From NCBI GenBank assembly GCA_036924855.1, contig JBAGRP010000001.1, positions 6,746,001 to 6,810,000 of the forward strand: a DNA stretch of 64,000 bases, read 5' to 3'. The translations under genes and the position numbers were made by a program. The notes below the pieces were generated by a model. It was given only the letters and a program-made list of their open reading frames with translations, made no database searches and had not been told where the DNA came from. This stretch comes from Nitrobacteraceae bacterium AZCC 2146. Lineage in GTDB: Bacteria; Pseudomonadota; Alphaproteobacteria; Rhizobiales; Xanthobacteraceae. Of the stretch, positions 1 through 7,257 are shown in pieces; positions within the stretch are counted from its first letter, which is position 1, and each line of letters opens with the position of its first letter.

Positions 1-1
1 G

Positions 2-658
2 GAGGTCGCGCGTCTTCTCCACATTGAAACCAAGCTGGGCAACAAGGCGACGCAGTTGTCGGGCGGGCAGATGCAGCGCGTGGCGATTGGCCGGGCCCTG
101 GTGCGTTCGCCCTCGATCTATCTGATGGATGAACCGCTCTCCTCGCTGGACGCAAAGCTGCGCGGCGAAATGCGTCTCGAGCTCAAGCGCATCCAGACCG
201 ATCTCGGCGCGACGATCCTCTATGTCACCCACGATCAGACGGAAGCGATGACCATGGCTTCGCGCATCGGCGTGATCGAGGCCGGGCGGCTGATGCAGAT
301 AGGTACGCCGCGCGAGATCTACGAGAACCCGGTCAACGCTCATGTCGCCGCGCGGCTTGGCCAGCCGATGATCAACCTGCTGCCGGCGGCTCTATTTGCC
401 GACGTTCCGCCCGGCGCCGCGACCGTCGGCGCGCGCACCGAGCACCTGGCGATCGCACGCGGCGGCGGAGACGTGTCGGCAACGGTCACGCGGATCGAAC
501 ATCTCGGTGACCAGAGCCATCTCCACCTCGACCTCGGCGGACAACCGGTGGTGACGTTGGCGGACCCTGAGGCAAAGTTAGGCGCCGGGGACATCGTGTC
601 GCTCCGCCTCAACAAGCCGCTTTTCTTCGATGCGGTCGGCGGGAGGGTCGCGGCATGA
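2..658 (+). CDS. Sugar-type ABC transporter ATP-binding protein (5'-truncated by window)
   Basis: This is the C-terminal part of an importer ATPase of the UgpC/MalK type; the start lies outside the window. The frame is open from base 2. It shows the LSGGQ signature (codons from 56), Walker B LMDEPLSSLDAKLR, the switch His in YVTHDQTEAM, and a C-terminal TOBE-like regulatory region of about 110 residues. Its last codon overlaps the dhaL start by 4 bp (ATGA at 655), so it belongs to the same transcript as the dha genes. From this context I infer that the transporter brings in dihydroxyacetone, glycerol or another small polyol or ketose for the downstream kinase. The substrate cannot be read from the ATPase. 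Confidence 0.9.
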   Translation, partial: EVARLLHIETKLGNKATQLSGGQMQRVAIGRALVRSPSIYLMDEPLSSLDAKLRGEMRLELKRIQTDLGATILYVTHDQTEAMTMASRIGVIEAGRLMQIGTPREIYENPVNAHVAARLGQPMINLLPAALFADVPPGAATVGARTEHLAIARGGGDVSATVTRIEHLGDQSHLHLDLGGQPVVTLADPEAKLGAGDIVSLRLNKPLFFDAVGGRVAA

Positions 659-1269
659 GTCTCGATCGGGCTGCCAGGGAAGAGCTGGTGCGAGCGCTTG
701 CGGCGTCGGTGATCGAGCACGCCGACGAACTGACCAACCTCGACCAGGCGATTGGTGACGGCGATCACGGGCTGAACATGAAGCGCGGCTTCGAGGCTGT
801 GATCGCGACACTGCCTGGCCTTGCGGACAAATCGCTGCCTGAAATGCTGAAGGTGATCGGAATGACGCTGGTCATGAAGGTCGGCGGCGCTTCCGGGCCG
901 CTGGTCGGCACTTTCTTCATGGAGCTTGGCAAGGCGCTTCCGGAGCAGCCAGCGCGTGCCGATCTCGTCGCAGCGACGGACAAGGCGATCAATGCCGTCA
1001 AGGCACGCGGACGTTCGGAAGCGGGGCAGAAGACCTTGCTGGATGTCCTGGTGCCGGTGCAAGCCGTGTTGGCGGGGGGCGGCGATGCCAGGGCGATTGC
1101 GGCGGAGGCGGCGCAAGCGGCCGATCGCACGACGCCGATGCTCGCTATTCGCGGCCGGGCTTCCTTTCTCGGCGAACGTTCCATTGGTCACATGGACCCG
1201 GGTTCGCGCTCGGCATCCCTTTTGATCGGTGCGGCAGTCAAGGTACTGGAATTCGAGGCAAGTTCATGA
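655..1269 (+). CDS. dhaL: Dihydroxyacetone kinase subunit DhaL (ADP-binding)
   Basis: DhaL carries a tightly bound ADP that DhaM recharges to ATP; the phosphate then goes to the substrate held by DhaK. The family's Mg-nucleotide motif is present as DQAIGDGDHG, with Asp30, Asp35, Asp37 and His38. At 204 residues it matches the normal length of about 210. The ATG overlaps the stop of the ABC ATPase by 4 bp, and the dhaM ATG overlaps its own stop by 4 bp, so translation is probably coupled. The GGASGPL segment of the nucleotide pocket is also visible. Kinases of this group can act on erythrulose or other short ketoses, so the substrate is not certain. Confidence 0.93.
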   Translation: MSLDRAAREELVRALAASVIEHADELTNLDQAIGDGDHGLNMKRGFEAVIATLPGLADKSLPEMLKVIGMTLVMKVGGASGPLVGTFFMELGKALPEQPARADLVAATDKAINAVKARGRSEAGQKTLLDVLVPVQAVLAGGGDARAIAAEAAQAADRTTPMLAIRGRASFLGERSIGHMDPGSRSASLLIGAAVKVLEFEASS

Positions 1270-1667
1270 ACAGTTCAAATGCCCGCAATGTCGGGATCGT
1301 CATCGTTTCTCACTCCCCAAAGATCGCGGAAGGCGCGGCTGATATGGTGCGTCAGATGGTAGGCAACGCCGTGCCGCTCGCCTGGACGGGCGGTGATGTC
1401 GATGGCGGGCTCGGCACGAATGTTGCCGGAATCCTCGAGGCGATCGAGACGGCATGGTCGCCGGCAGGTGTGGCGGTGCTGGTTGATCTTGGTGGGGCGG
1501 AGACCAATTCCGAGATGGCGGTGGAGATGCTGCCCGAAGATCGACGGGCGCGCGTCGTTATCTGCAATGCCCCGGTGGTCGAGGGAGCCGTGATCGCGGC
1601 GACCGAGTCTTCGGGCGGCTCGCCGCTTGCCGCCGTCAAGCGCAGCGCGGAGGAATTCTATGCATGA
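1266..1667 (+). CDS. dhaM: DhaM-type phosphotransferase, EIIA(Man)-like domain only
   Basis: This 133-residue protein matches only the first domain of E. coli DhaM, the EIIA-mannose-like phosphocarrier that rephosphorylates DhaL-bound ADP. The phospho-accepting His is His16 in VSHSPKIAEG. In E. coli, HPr-like and EI-like domains follow in the same chain. Here the next two genes encode those modules as separate proteins, so the phosphorelay is split. The C-terminal residues overlap the HPr start (ATGCATGA at 1660-1667). Confidence is high because DhaL lies directly upstream and DhaK lies at the end of the operon. Confidence 0.92.
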   Translation: MNSSNARNVGIVIVSHSPKIAEGAADMVRQMVGNAVPLAWTGGDVDGGLGTNVAGILEAIETAWSPAGVAVLVDLGGAETNSEMAVEMLPEDRRARVVICNAPVVEGAVIAATESSGGSPLAAVKRSAEEFYA

Positions 1668-1974
1668 CGCCCACGCCAGCCGGGCAGGCGAAACGTCGGC
1701 GCCGTTGACGGCATCGGCGGTTCTTGTCAACCAAGTCGGACTTCATGCGCGGCCATCGGTCAAGCTCACGCAGTGTGCGAAGGGCTTTGCCGCGAAGATC
1801 GAACTCGCCCTCGCTGCGGACGGACCCTGGACGGACGCCAAGAGTCCAGTGAAGGTGATGCGCGTGAAGGCCCCGCAGGGCGCAACGTTGCATTTTCGCG
1901 TTGCCGGCGCCGACGGCGAGGCGGCGCTCGCGGCCATGCTGGCGCTGGTGCACGATGGATTTGGTGAGGCCTGA
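1660..1974 (+). CDS. HPr-family phosphocarrier protein dedicated to the dha operon
   Basis: This HPr-like protein of 104 residues should pass phosphate from the enzyme I encoded next to DhaM. The active-site motif GLHARPS is intact, with His29 as the phosphorylated residue. I place the start at ATG 1660, which has a purine-rich GCGGAGG ribosome site upstream and overlaps the dhaM stop by 8 bp. The N-terminus is about 15 residues longer than typical HPr. The segment around the usual regulatory Ser46 reads SPVKVMRVKAPQG and is not the classic form, so HPr-kinase control is doubtful. It is probably separate from the nitrogen PTS HPr found elsewhere in such genomes. Confidence 0.88.
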   Translation: MHDAHASRAGETSAPLTASAVLVNQVGLHARPSVKLTQCAKGFAAKIELALAADGPWTDAKSPVKVMRVKAPQGATLHFRVAGADGEAALAAMLALVHDGFGEA

Positions 1975-1976
1975 CG

Positions 1977-3575
1977 GTGGCCGAGATCCATCTCACCGGC
2001 CGTGCCGCCTCGCCGGGCCTCGCCATCGGACCGGTCACCGTGCTGACGGCCGCTGTTGCGGGACGGACGGCGAGCGGCGATCCCGCACAGGAGACTGCCG
2101 CATTGAAGGCGGCAATCGAAGGTGCGGCGGCGGAAATTGTCAAACTGATCGGCACGCTTGAAGGCGAGGTGGCGGACATCCTGGAATTCCAGGTCGCGAT
2201 GCTGGAAGACGATGCGCTGTCGGAGGGAGCCTACGACGCCATCTCGGCTGGTATTTCCGCTGACCGTGCCTGGCGTTCGGCACTCGACGCAGAGATCACG
2301 GGCTATCGCTCCGCGGACGATGAATATTTCCGTGCTCGCGCCGCGGATCTGGTCGATATCCGCGACCGCGTGCTCGCGCGTCTGAGCGGCGCGGACGCGG
2401 CCGCGAAGATTGCAGGGGGTTCGATCGTCGCCGGTGACGACATCTCGCCCTCCACCTTTCTCGCCGCCGACTGGACACGTGGTGGCGCCATCGCGCTGGC
2501 CGCCGGCTCACCTTCCTCGCACGTCGCCATGTTGGCGCGGGCGCGCGGGGCCCCCATGGTGGTCGGGCTCGGCCCGTTGTCGTGGATCGGACCGCCACCT
2601 TCATTGGCGCTCGTCGATGGCGATGCCGGCATCGTGGTCTTCGACCCCGAGCCGGAAACGCGCCGGCTTTTCGAGCGCCGCTTGGCGGCGGCGAATGCCG
2701 CGCAAGCCGCCGCCGATGTCGGCCGCCTCGAGCCTGCTTGCACGCCCGACGGGCGGCAGATCGCGGTCCTTCTCAACGTCGCCGCACCTGAAGACCTCGC
2801 GGATCTCGACCCCGCAATCTGCGACGGCGTCGGCCTCGTGCGCACCGAGTTTCTGTTCGAGGCGTCGCAAGGGCTGCCGGACGAGGACACTCAATATGAG
2901 GTCTATCGGCGCATTCTCGACTGGGCCAAGGGAAGGCCGGTGACAATCCGCACGCTCGATGCCGGCGGCGACAAGCCGATCCCCGGTTTGACCGTCGACG
3001 GCGAGAGCAATCCGTTTCTCGGTCTTCGCGGCATCCGTCTCTCGCTCGCGCGGCCGGAGGTGTTTCGCGTGCAATTGCGGGCAATGTCCCGTGCGGCTAT
3101 ACACGGGGCGTTGAAAGTGATGTTGCCGATGATCGCGGTCCCCTCGGAGCTCAACCGTGCGAGCGCCATGCTTGATGCGGAGGTCACGGCACTCCAGGCG
3201 GAAGGGATTGCCTGCGCCCGCCCACCGCTCGGTATCATGGTCGAGGTTCCTGCGGCAGCACTTCGCGCCGAGGATTTCCGCGCGGCGTTCTATTCCATCG
3301 GCTCGAACGACTTGACCCAGTATACGATGGCGGCGGCGCGCGACATCGGCGCCGTTGCGGACCTCAACGATACCGGCAATCCTGCGGTGCTGGCGCTGAT
3401 CGCCCGCACCGTCGAAGCCGGACGAAAGCGTGGCGTCGAGGTCTCGCTCTGCGGCGACGCCGCGGCCGATACCCGCCTGACGACGGCGCTGCTCGCCACC
3501 GGGTTGACAACTCTCTCGGTGTCGCCGATTGCCGTCGCGCGGCTCAAGGCCGCAATCGCAAAGGTGGGTTCATGA
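1977..3575 (+). CDS. PTS enzyme I (PEP-protein phosphotransferase), free-standing
   Basis: Enzyme I takes phosphate from PEP and gives it to HPr. Residues 1-230 form the HPr-interacting domain, with the phospho-His at about His182 in SPSSHVAMLARARG. The PEP-binding TIM-barrel follows, with VRTEFLF, GSNDLTQYTMAA and the active Cys in SLCGDAAAD. At 532 residues it is slightly shorter than E. coli PtsI (575) and has no GAF domain, so it is not PtsP of the nitrogen PTS. The start is GTG 1977, two bases after the HPr stop. The next gene overlaps its stop by 4 bp. I infer that it is dedicated to DhaM. Confidence 0.92.
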   Translation: MAEIHLTGRAASPGLAIGPVTVLTAAVAGRTASGDPAQETAALKAAIEGAAAEIVKLIGTLEGEVADILEFQVAMLEDDALSEGAYDAISAGISADRAWRSALDAEITGYRSADDEYFRARAADLVDIRDRVLARLSGADAAAKIAGGSIVAGDDISPSTFLAADWTRGGAIALAAGSPSSHVAMLARARGAPMVVGLGPLSWIGPPPSLALVDGDAGIVVFDPEPETRRLFERRLAAANAAQAAADVGRLEPACTPDGRQIAVLLNVAAPEDLADLDPAICDGVGLVRTEFLFEASQGLPDEDTQYEVYRRILDWAKGRPVTIRTLDAGGDKPIPGLTVDGESNPFLGLRGIRLSLARPEVFRVQLRAMSRAAIHGALKVMLPMIAVPSELNRASAMLDAEVTALQAEGIACARPPLGIMVEVPAAALRAEDFRAAFYSIGSNDLTQYTMAAARDIGAVADLNDTGNPAVLALIARTVEAGRKRGVEVSLCGDAAADTRLTTALLATGLTTLSVSPIAVARLKAAIAKVGS

Positions 3576-4003
3576 CGGACAAAGCAGGCGAGGGCATCTG
3601 CGCGCCTGGCGACAGCAATGTCTCGGAATACAAGGTCATCCTGCGGCGGGTACTCGACAATCGGCCCTCCGGGACGCGGCTGAAGCTTGCGGCGGCGCTG
3701 GGCAAGAATCGCTCCTTCGTGACCCAGATCACCAATCCGGCATATCTGGTGCCGATCCCGGCGAAGCATGTCGCGATCATTTTCGAAGTCTGCCATTTGT
3801 CCGGCGCCGAGCGCGCGGCATTTCTCGAAGCCTATGGACGCGCGCATCCTGGCCGGCTGCGCGCACCTCACCGCGAAGCGCGCACGCGCACCGTCTCGGT
3901 GATCGTACCTGACCTCGGCGACGACAAGAAGAACCGCGCGCTCGAACAGCTCATCGTGGATTTCGCCGCGCGACTCGCGCGCTATGCCGAAAGCGTGGGG
4001 TGA
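3572..4003 (+). CDS. Small helix-turn-helix-like protein inside the dha operon
   Basis: This 143-residue protein overlaps enzyme I by 4 bp (ATGA), and dhaK follows 41 bp after its stop. Residues 20-75 (EYKVILRRVLDNRPSG, LAAALGKNRSFVTQIT) look like a Cro/XRE-type DNA-binding fold in which LAAALGKNRSFVTQI is the likely helix-turn-helix. The C-terminal 60 residues are charged and have no domain I recognise. Its place between enzyme I and DhaK suggests control of the operon, possibly in response to phosphorylation state. DhaR, the known activator of E. coli dha genes, is a different, much larger protein. Function is inference only. Confidence 0.72.
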   Translation: MTDKAGEGICAPGDSNVSEYKVILRRVLDNRPSGTRLKLAAALGKNRSFVTQITNPAYLVPIPAKHVAIIFEVCHLSGAERAAFLEAYGRAHPGRLRAPHREARTRTVSVIVPDLGDDKKNRALEQLIVDFAARLARYAESVG

Positions 4004-4044
4004 GCCATTTATTCGAACTGCAGACCCATGACGGGAGGATGTTC

Positions 4045-5034
4045 ATGAAAAAGCTGATCAACAGCGCCGATACGGTACTCGAAGAAAGTCTTGACGGCCT
4101 CGCGGCAGCGCATACGGATATCCTGCTGCTCGGCGCCGAACGCAAATTCGTGCGCCGCCGCACCTTGAAACCGGGCAAGGTCGCGCTGATTTCGGGTGGC
4201 GGTTCGGGACATGAGCCGCTGCATGCGGGCTTTGTCGGCCTCGGCATGCTCGACGCGGCTTGCCCCGGCCAGGTCTTCACCTCGCCTACGCCGGACCAGA
4301 TGATCGAGGCTGCGGAGGCCGTCGACACCGGTGCGGGCGTGCTCTTCATCGTCAAGAACTACGAAGGCGATGTGATGAATTTCACCATGGCCGCCGAAAT
4401 GGCCGGGCGGGAAGTTACGAGCGTGGTGACCAACGACGACGTGGCGGTCGAGAAGTCGACCTACACGACCGGTCGTCGCGGTGTCGCGGGTACGTTGATC
4501 GTGGAAAAGATGGTCGGCGCCGCGGCCGAGACGGGAATGTCGCTTTCAGCTCTCAAGGCGCTCGGTGAAGAGGCCAACCGGCGCACCCGTTCGATGGGAG
4601 TGGCGCTGTTGCCATGCACTGTGCCGGCGGCGGGACGGCCAAATTTCACATTGGCCGACAATGAAATGGAAATGGGCGTCGGCATTCATGGCGAGCCCGG
4701 CCGCCGCAGGGTACCGTTGGCTTCCGCCGATGCGATTGCCGCCGAGCTGCTTGACGCGATTCTCAAGGATATTGCGCCCAGCAAGGGCAGTGAAGTGCTG
4801 CTTCTCGTCAACGGGTTCGGCGCGACGCCGCTGATCGAACTCTATCTGATGGTCAACAGCGCCAAGCGAATTCTGGACGGCGCGGGAATCACGGCGACGC
4901 GTTTCTTGACCGGTTCCTACGTCACATCCCTCGACATGGCCGGTGTCTCGATCACCGTATCGGTGCTCGATAGCCAGGCGACGAAATTGTGGGATGCGCC
5001 AGTGCACACCGCAGCGCTGCGCTGGGGTGCCTGA
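4045..5034 (+). CDS. dhaK: Dihydroxyacetone kinase subunit DhaK (substrate-binding)
   Basis: DhaK binds the ketose as a hemiaminal on a His and receives phosphate from DhaL-ATP. Visible motifs are SGGGSGHEPLHAG (residues 50-62, His56), NYEGDVMNF (Asp109) and GIHGEPG with the covalent His215. The ATG at 4045 is chosen because MKKLIN is the family N-terminus and a GGGAGG site lies at 4033-4038; an in-frame GTG at 4000 is further upstream. The length of 329 is close to E. coli DhaK (356). It closes the operon, 41 bp after the HTH gene, and is followed by a terminator-like hairpin. Confidence 0.93.
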   Translation: MKKLINSADTVLEESLDGLAAAHTDILLLGAERKFVRRRTLKPGKVALISGGGSGHEPLHAGFVGLGMLDAACPGQVFTSPTPDQMIEAAEAVDTGAGVLFIVKNYEGDVMNFTMAAEMAGREVTSVVTNDDVAVEKSTYTTGRRGVAGTLIVEKMVGAAAETGMSLSALKALGEEANRRTRSMGVALLPCTVPAAGRPNFTLADNEMEMGVGIHGEPGRRRVPLASADAIAAELLDAILKDIAPSKGSEVLLLVNGFGATPLIELYLMVNSAKRILDGAGITATRFLTGSYVTSLDMAGVSITVSVLDSQATKLWDAPVHTAALRWGA

Positions 5035-5038
5035 TCTC

Positions 5039-5069
5039 ATTTCGCCATCAAAGACCGAGGTGAAATTTT
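5039..5069 (+). terminator. Rho-independent-like terminator after dhaK
   Basis: ATTTCGCC (5039-5046) pairs with GGTGAAAT (5059-5066), with one G-U pair, and a short T run follows. It sits 5 bp after the dhaK stop. The stem is modest, so this is a likely but unproven end of the dha transcript. Confidence 0.5.
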
Positions 5070-5101
5070 GGTCGAAAATTATATCGTAATTTCAATCGCA
5101 T

Positions 5102-5122
5102 AGTCTTACTGCGTCATAAAGT
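5102..5122 (+). repeat. Left terminal inverted repeat of the IS701-like element
   Basis: It reads AGTCTTACTGCGTCATAAAG and one further T, and matches the reverse complement of 6612-6632 at 19 of 21 positions. The transposase stop codon (5106-5108) lies within it. Confidence 0.85.
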
Positions 5123-6545
5123 TTTGTACTTTGCCAGGTTCCTGATCGGGGCGGCGCAGCAAGGACATCGCGGCAAGCTTTGCACGAGGGCGAGAACGAT
5201 CCGTCGGCGCATGGTCGCAATCGAGTTTGGCATGTGCCGCTCGGGCCGCAGCGGTGGAGTTTCTGGGTCTGTAACCTTCGGGAATGGCAGGCGCTTGGAA
5301 CATCGCGGTGGAACGAGGTGCTGAGGGGGGAATCGTCTCCCTTTCGGAGATCAGGAATCCGTAGGTCGCGATGCAGAGTGTGGCGTGATGGTGGAAGCCG
5401 CGCCATCCTCGCCCTTCGAAATGTCCGAGTCCGACCTCCTGCTTCAGCTCCTGATAATCGCGCTCGATGCGCCAGCGTAGCTTGGTGAGATCTACCAGGT
5501 TGCCGAAGGTGATATTTTGCGGAAGCGTCGAGAACCAATATTTTGTCGGCTCGGCCTCACCTTTCGGCCACTCGATCAGCAGCCATTCTTCCGGGCGGCT
5601 CTTGGTAAGATTGTAATCGCGATGGGCGACACGGATACGCAAACGGGCAAAGCGCGAGGACAGCTGTTCGGCCGAGCCTTCGCGCCACGCGATCTTGCGC
5701 CAGGCTTTTGCCGGCAAGCCCAAAGCAAGCTCCTTGACTGAGGTCGGCCGATGATTGCGATCACGCCGTATCAACTTCGGCGGCCGTCCGCGGCCCGACC
5801 AGGTTTTAGGATGCAACGGCGCCATGCCCGGCGCCCACACCGTGGTGTTCGGCAAGATGCCGGCCACATAGGTCAACCCCAGTGCGCTGATATTGGTGCG
5901 CAGGTCAGTGTTGCAGCCATACCCGGCGTCCATCAGCACCACACCGCGCGGCAGGCCGGCTGCACAGGCCGCGCGGATCTGCTCAAGCGCGATCTCGGGC
6001 TTGGTCCTGAAGCCGATATCCTCGGGCACGCCTGTCTTGCGCCGGCGTTCATCATCCGCCGCCCACTGTTCCGGCAAATACAGGCGATACGCCACCGGCA
6101 GGCTGGCGTGGCGATTGGCAATCGATAGCGACACCGCGACCTGACAATTGTCCTGTTTGCCGAGTTGACCACAATACTGCCGGGCCACCCCTACCGAATG
6201 CCGGCCCTGTTTGGGGAAACCCGTGTCGTCGATAATCCAGGCCTCGATCTGCCCATGGCGCACGATCTCCGGCAGGACCATCTCGCGCACCTTGGCCAAG
6301 ACCCTCTCGTCCGACCAGCGCCCTTCGCCGACAAAATGCAGTAGTGATTGATGCTGCGCTGCCGTCCGCTCAGGTGCGGTCACCGCCGCCATAGGCTCTA
6401 CGCTCTTGCGCTCGCACGGCATCATCAGGCCAACGCCGTAATCCCGCAGCGGCCGGGCACGGTCCGCATGGCCGATCACGCTCACAAGTCCCTCGACATA
6501 TGCTTCAAATCGCGATGCACTGTCAGCCGCTATTGGGTGATCCAT
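5106..6545 (-). CDS. IS701-family DDE transposase
   Basis: This 479-residue transposase shows the family's acidic segments: WIIDDTGFPKQG (first Asp), VVLMDAGYG (second Asp) and LRWRIERDYQELKQEVGLG (the C-terminal YREK-like Glu region). The length is normal for the family and I see no frameshift or internal stop. The start ATG (6545) lies about 70 bp inside the right inverted repeat, and the stop lies in the left repeat, so the gene fills the element. The C-terminus is Arg/Pro-rich. It is probably functional, but activity cannot be judged from sequence. Confidence 0.92.
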   Translation of the reverse strand: MDHPIAADSASRFEAYVEGLVSVIGHADRARPLRDYGVGLMMPCERKSVEPMAAVTAPERTAAQHQSLLHFVGEGRWSDERVLAKVREMVLPEIVRHGQIEAWIIDDTGFPKQGRHSVGVARQYCGQLGKQDNCQVAVSLSIANRHASLPVAYRLYLPEQWAADDERRRKTGVPEDIGFRTKPEIALEQIRAACAAGLPRGVVLMDAGYGCNTDLRTNISALGLTYVAGILPNTTVWAPGMAPLHPKTWSGRGRPPKLIRRDRNHRPTSVKELALGLPAKAWRKIAWREGSAEQLSSRFARLRIRVAHRDYNLTKSRPEEWLLIEWPKGEAEPTKYWFSTLPQNITFGNLVDLTKLRWRIERDYQELKQEVGLGHFEGRGWRGFHHHATLCIATYGFLISERETIPPSAPRSTAMFQAPAIPEGYRPRNSTAAARAAHAKLDCDHAPTDRSRPRAKLAAMSLLRRPDQEPGKVQNFMTQ

Positions 6546-6611
6546 CTCAGCTCCTCTTGCCGAAAAACGAATCTCCCAAAATTATCAACGATCCCAAGCT
6601 CCCAAAATGCG

Positions 6612-6632
6612 ACTTTCTGACTCAGTAAGACT
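6612..6632 (-). repeat. Right terminal inverted repeat of the IS701-like element
   Basis: On the minus strand it reads AGTCTTACTGAGTCAGAAAG and one further T. With the next base outward it makes the TAG that ends the nfu-like gene. Confidence 0.85.
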
Positions 6633-7257
6633 AGACCGTGCGCTGGTAGAAGGGTTTCTCGCCGGCCGCGTGGTCAGTCGTGTCCACGATATCGACAATC
6701 TCCGGTGCCACCCTGCGCACCATGACCTCGAACCCCTGTCGCAAGGTTACGGAAGAGGCAGCGCAACCCTGGCAGCCTCCGCTCATCGCAATGAAGAGAT
6801 TGCCGTGCCGAACGTCGACGATTGAGATCTTCCCGCCATGGCTTGCGATGGAACGATTCACTTCGCGGTCCAGGAGTTCCTGAACGCACGCACGAATCTC
6901 GCAGTCGGTTCGGCCCCGCGCGCCTGCGTTGGGAGGAGCCTCGAAGATCGCGGGCACACCTGTGAGCAGCTGCGTCCGGATGGCCGCGCCGATTGCCGAT
7001 TTCAGCGCCGACCACTCAACACTCGGGTCCTTTCCAATCGTCACCACGGTCTCGGCCACGAGCACATGGGAAACGCCCGGCAGGGCGAAGAGTCGCTCGA
7101 CGAGAGGCGAGCCGGATGCCCGATCCTTGCTGTCAAAAAAGAACGGGCCACCTGGATGCACCGTCCGGCTGACCGTGAACTTGCACGTGTCGGGGTCGGC
7201 CTGTGATGTCTCGGCGCGGATGGTGATCGTCGGGTCGACGGGTAGGACCTCAGACAT
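6631..7257 (-). CDS. Nfu/NifU-like iron-sulfur scaffold protein, 3' end set by an IS
   Basis: The N-terminal half (to about residue 90) resembles the Nfu N-domain (TCKFTVSRTVHPGGPFFF, SPLVERLFALPGVSHVLV). Residues 115-195 form the NifU C-terminal-like domain, with the Fe-S ligand pair in SGGCQGCAAS. Such proteins carry assembled clusters to target apoproteins. I start at ATG 7257, which overlaps the stop of the Mrp-DUF971 gene by 8 bp; an ATG at 7287 is also in frame. The stop TAG at 6631-6633 is formed by the tip of the IS701-like element, so the original C-terminus was probably a few residues different. Both functional domains remain intact. Confidence 0.85.
   Translation of the reverse strand: MSEVLPVDPTITIRAETSQADPDTCKFTVSRTVHPGGPFFFDSKDRASGSPLVERLFALPGVSHVLVAETVVTIGKDPSVEWSALKSAIGAAIRTQLLTGVPAIFEAPPNAGARGRTDCEIRACVQELLDREVNRSIASHGGKISIVDVRHGNLFIAMSGGCQGCAASSVTLRQGFEVMVRRVAPEIVDIVDTTDHAAGEKPFYQRTV

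Larger units (their letters stand above)
5102..6632. mobile_element. IS701-like insertion sequence, apparently complete
   Basis: The element is bounded by 21-bp inverted repeats that match at 19 positions (AGTCTTACTG at both tips) and holds one DDE transposase gene on the minus strand. The IS701 family usually duplicates a 4-bp YTAR target. Here the flanks read ATAG on the left and CTAG on the right, so only TAG is shared and no clean duplication is seen. The right tip forms the stop codon of the neighbouring nfu-like gene. A fragment of a close relative lies at 36662-36740. Confidence 0.88.

Noticed and set aside
340..1191. A 283-codon open frame on the minus strand over the ABC ATPase and dhaL
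   Set aside because: It is a shadow of the high-GC genes on the other strand: no domain, Arg/His-rich, and the plus-strand genes have complete motifs.
5098..6636. A 4-bp target duplication around the IS701-like element
   Set aside because: The flanks are ATAG and CTAG; only three bases agree and they overlap the repeat tips.
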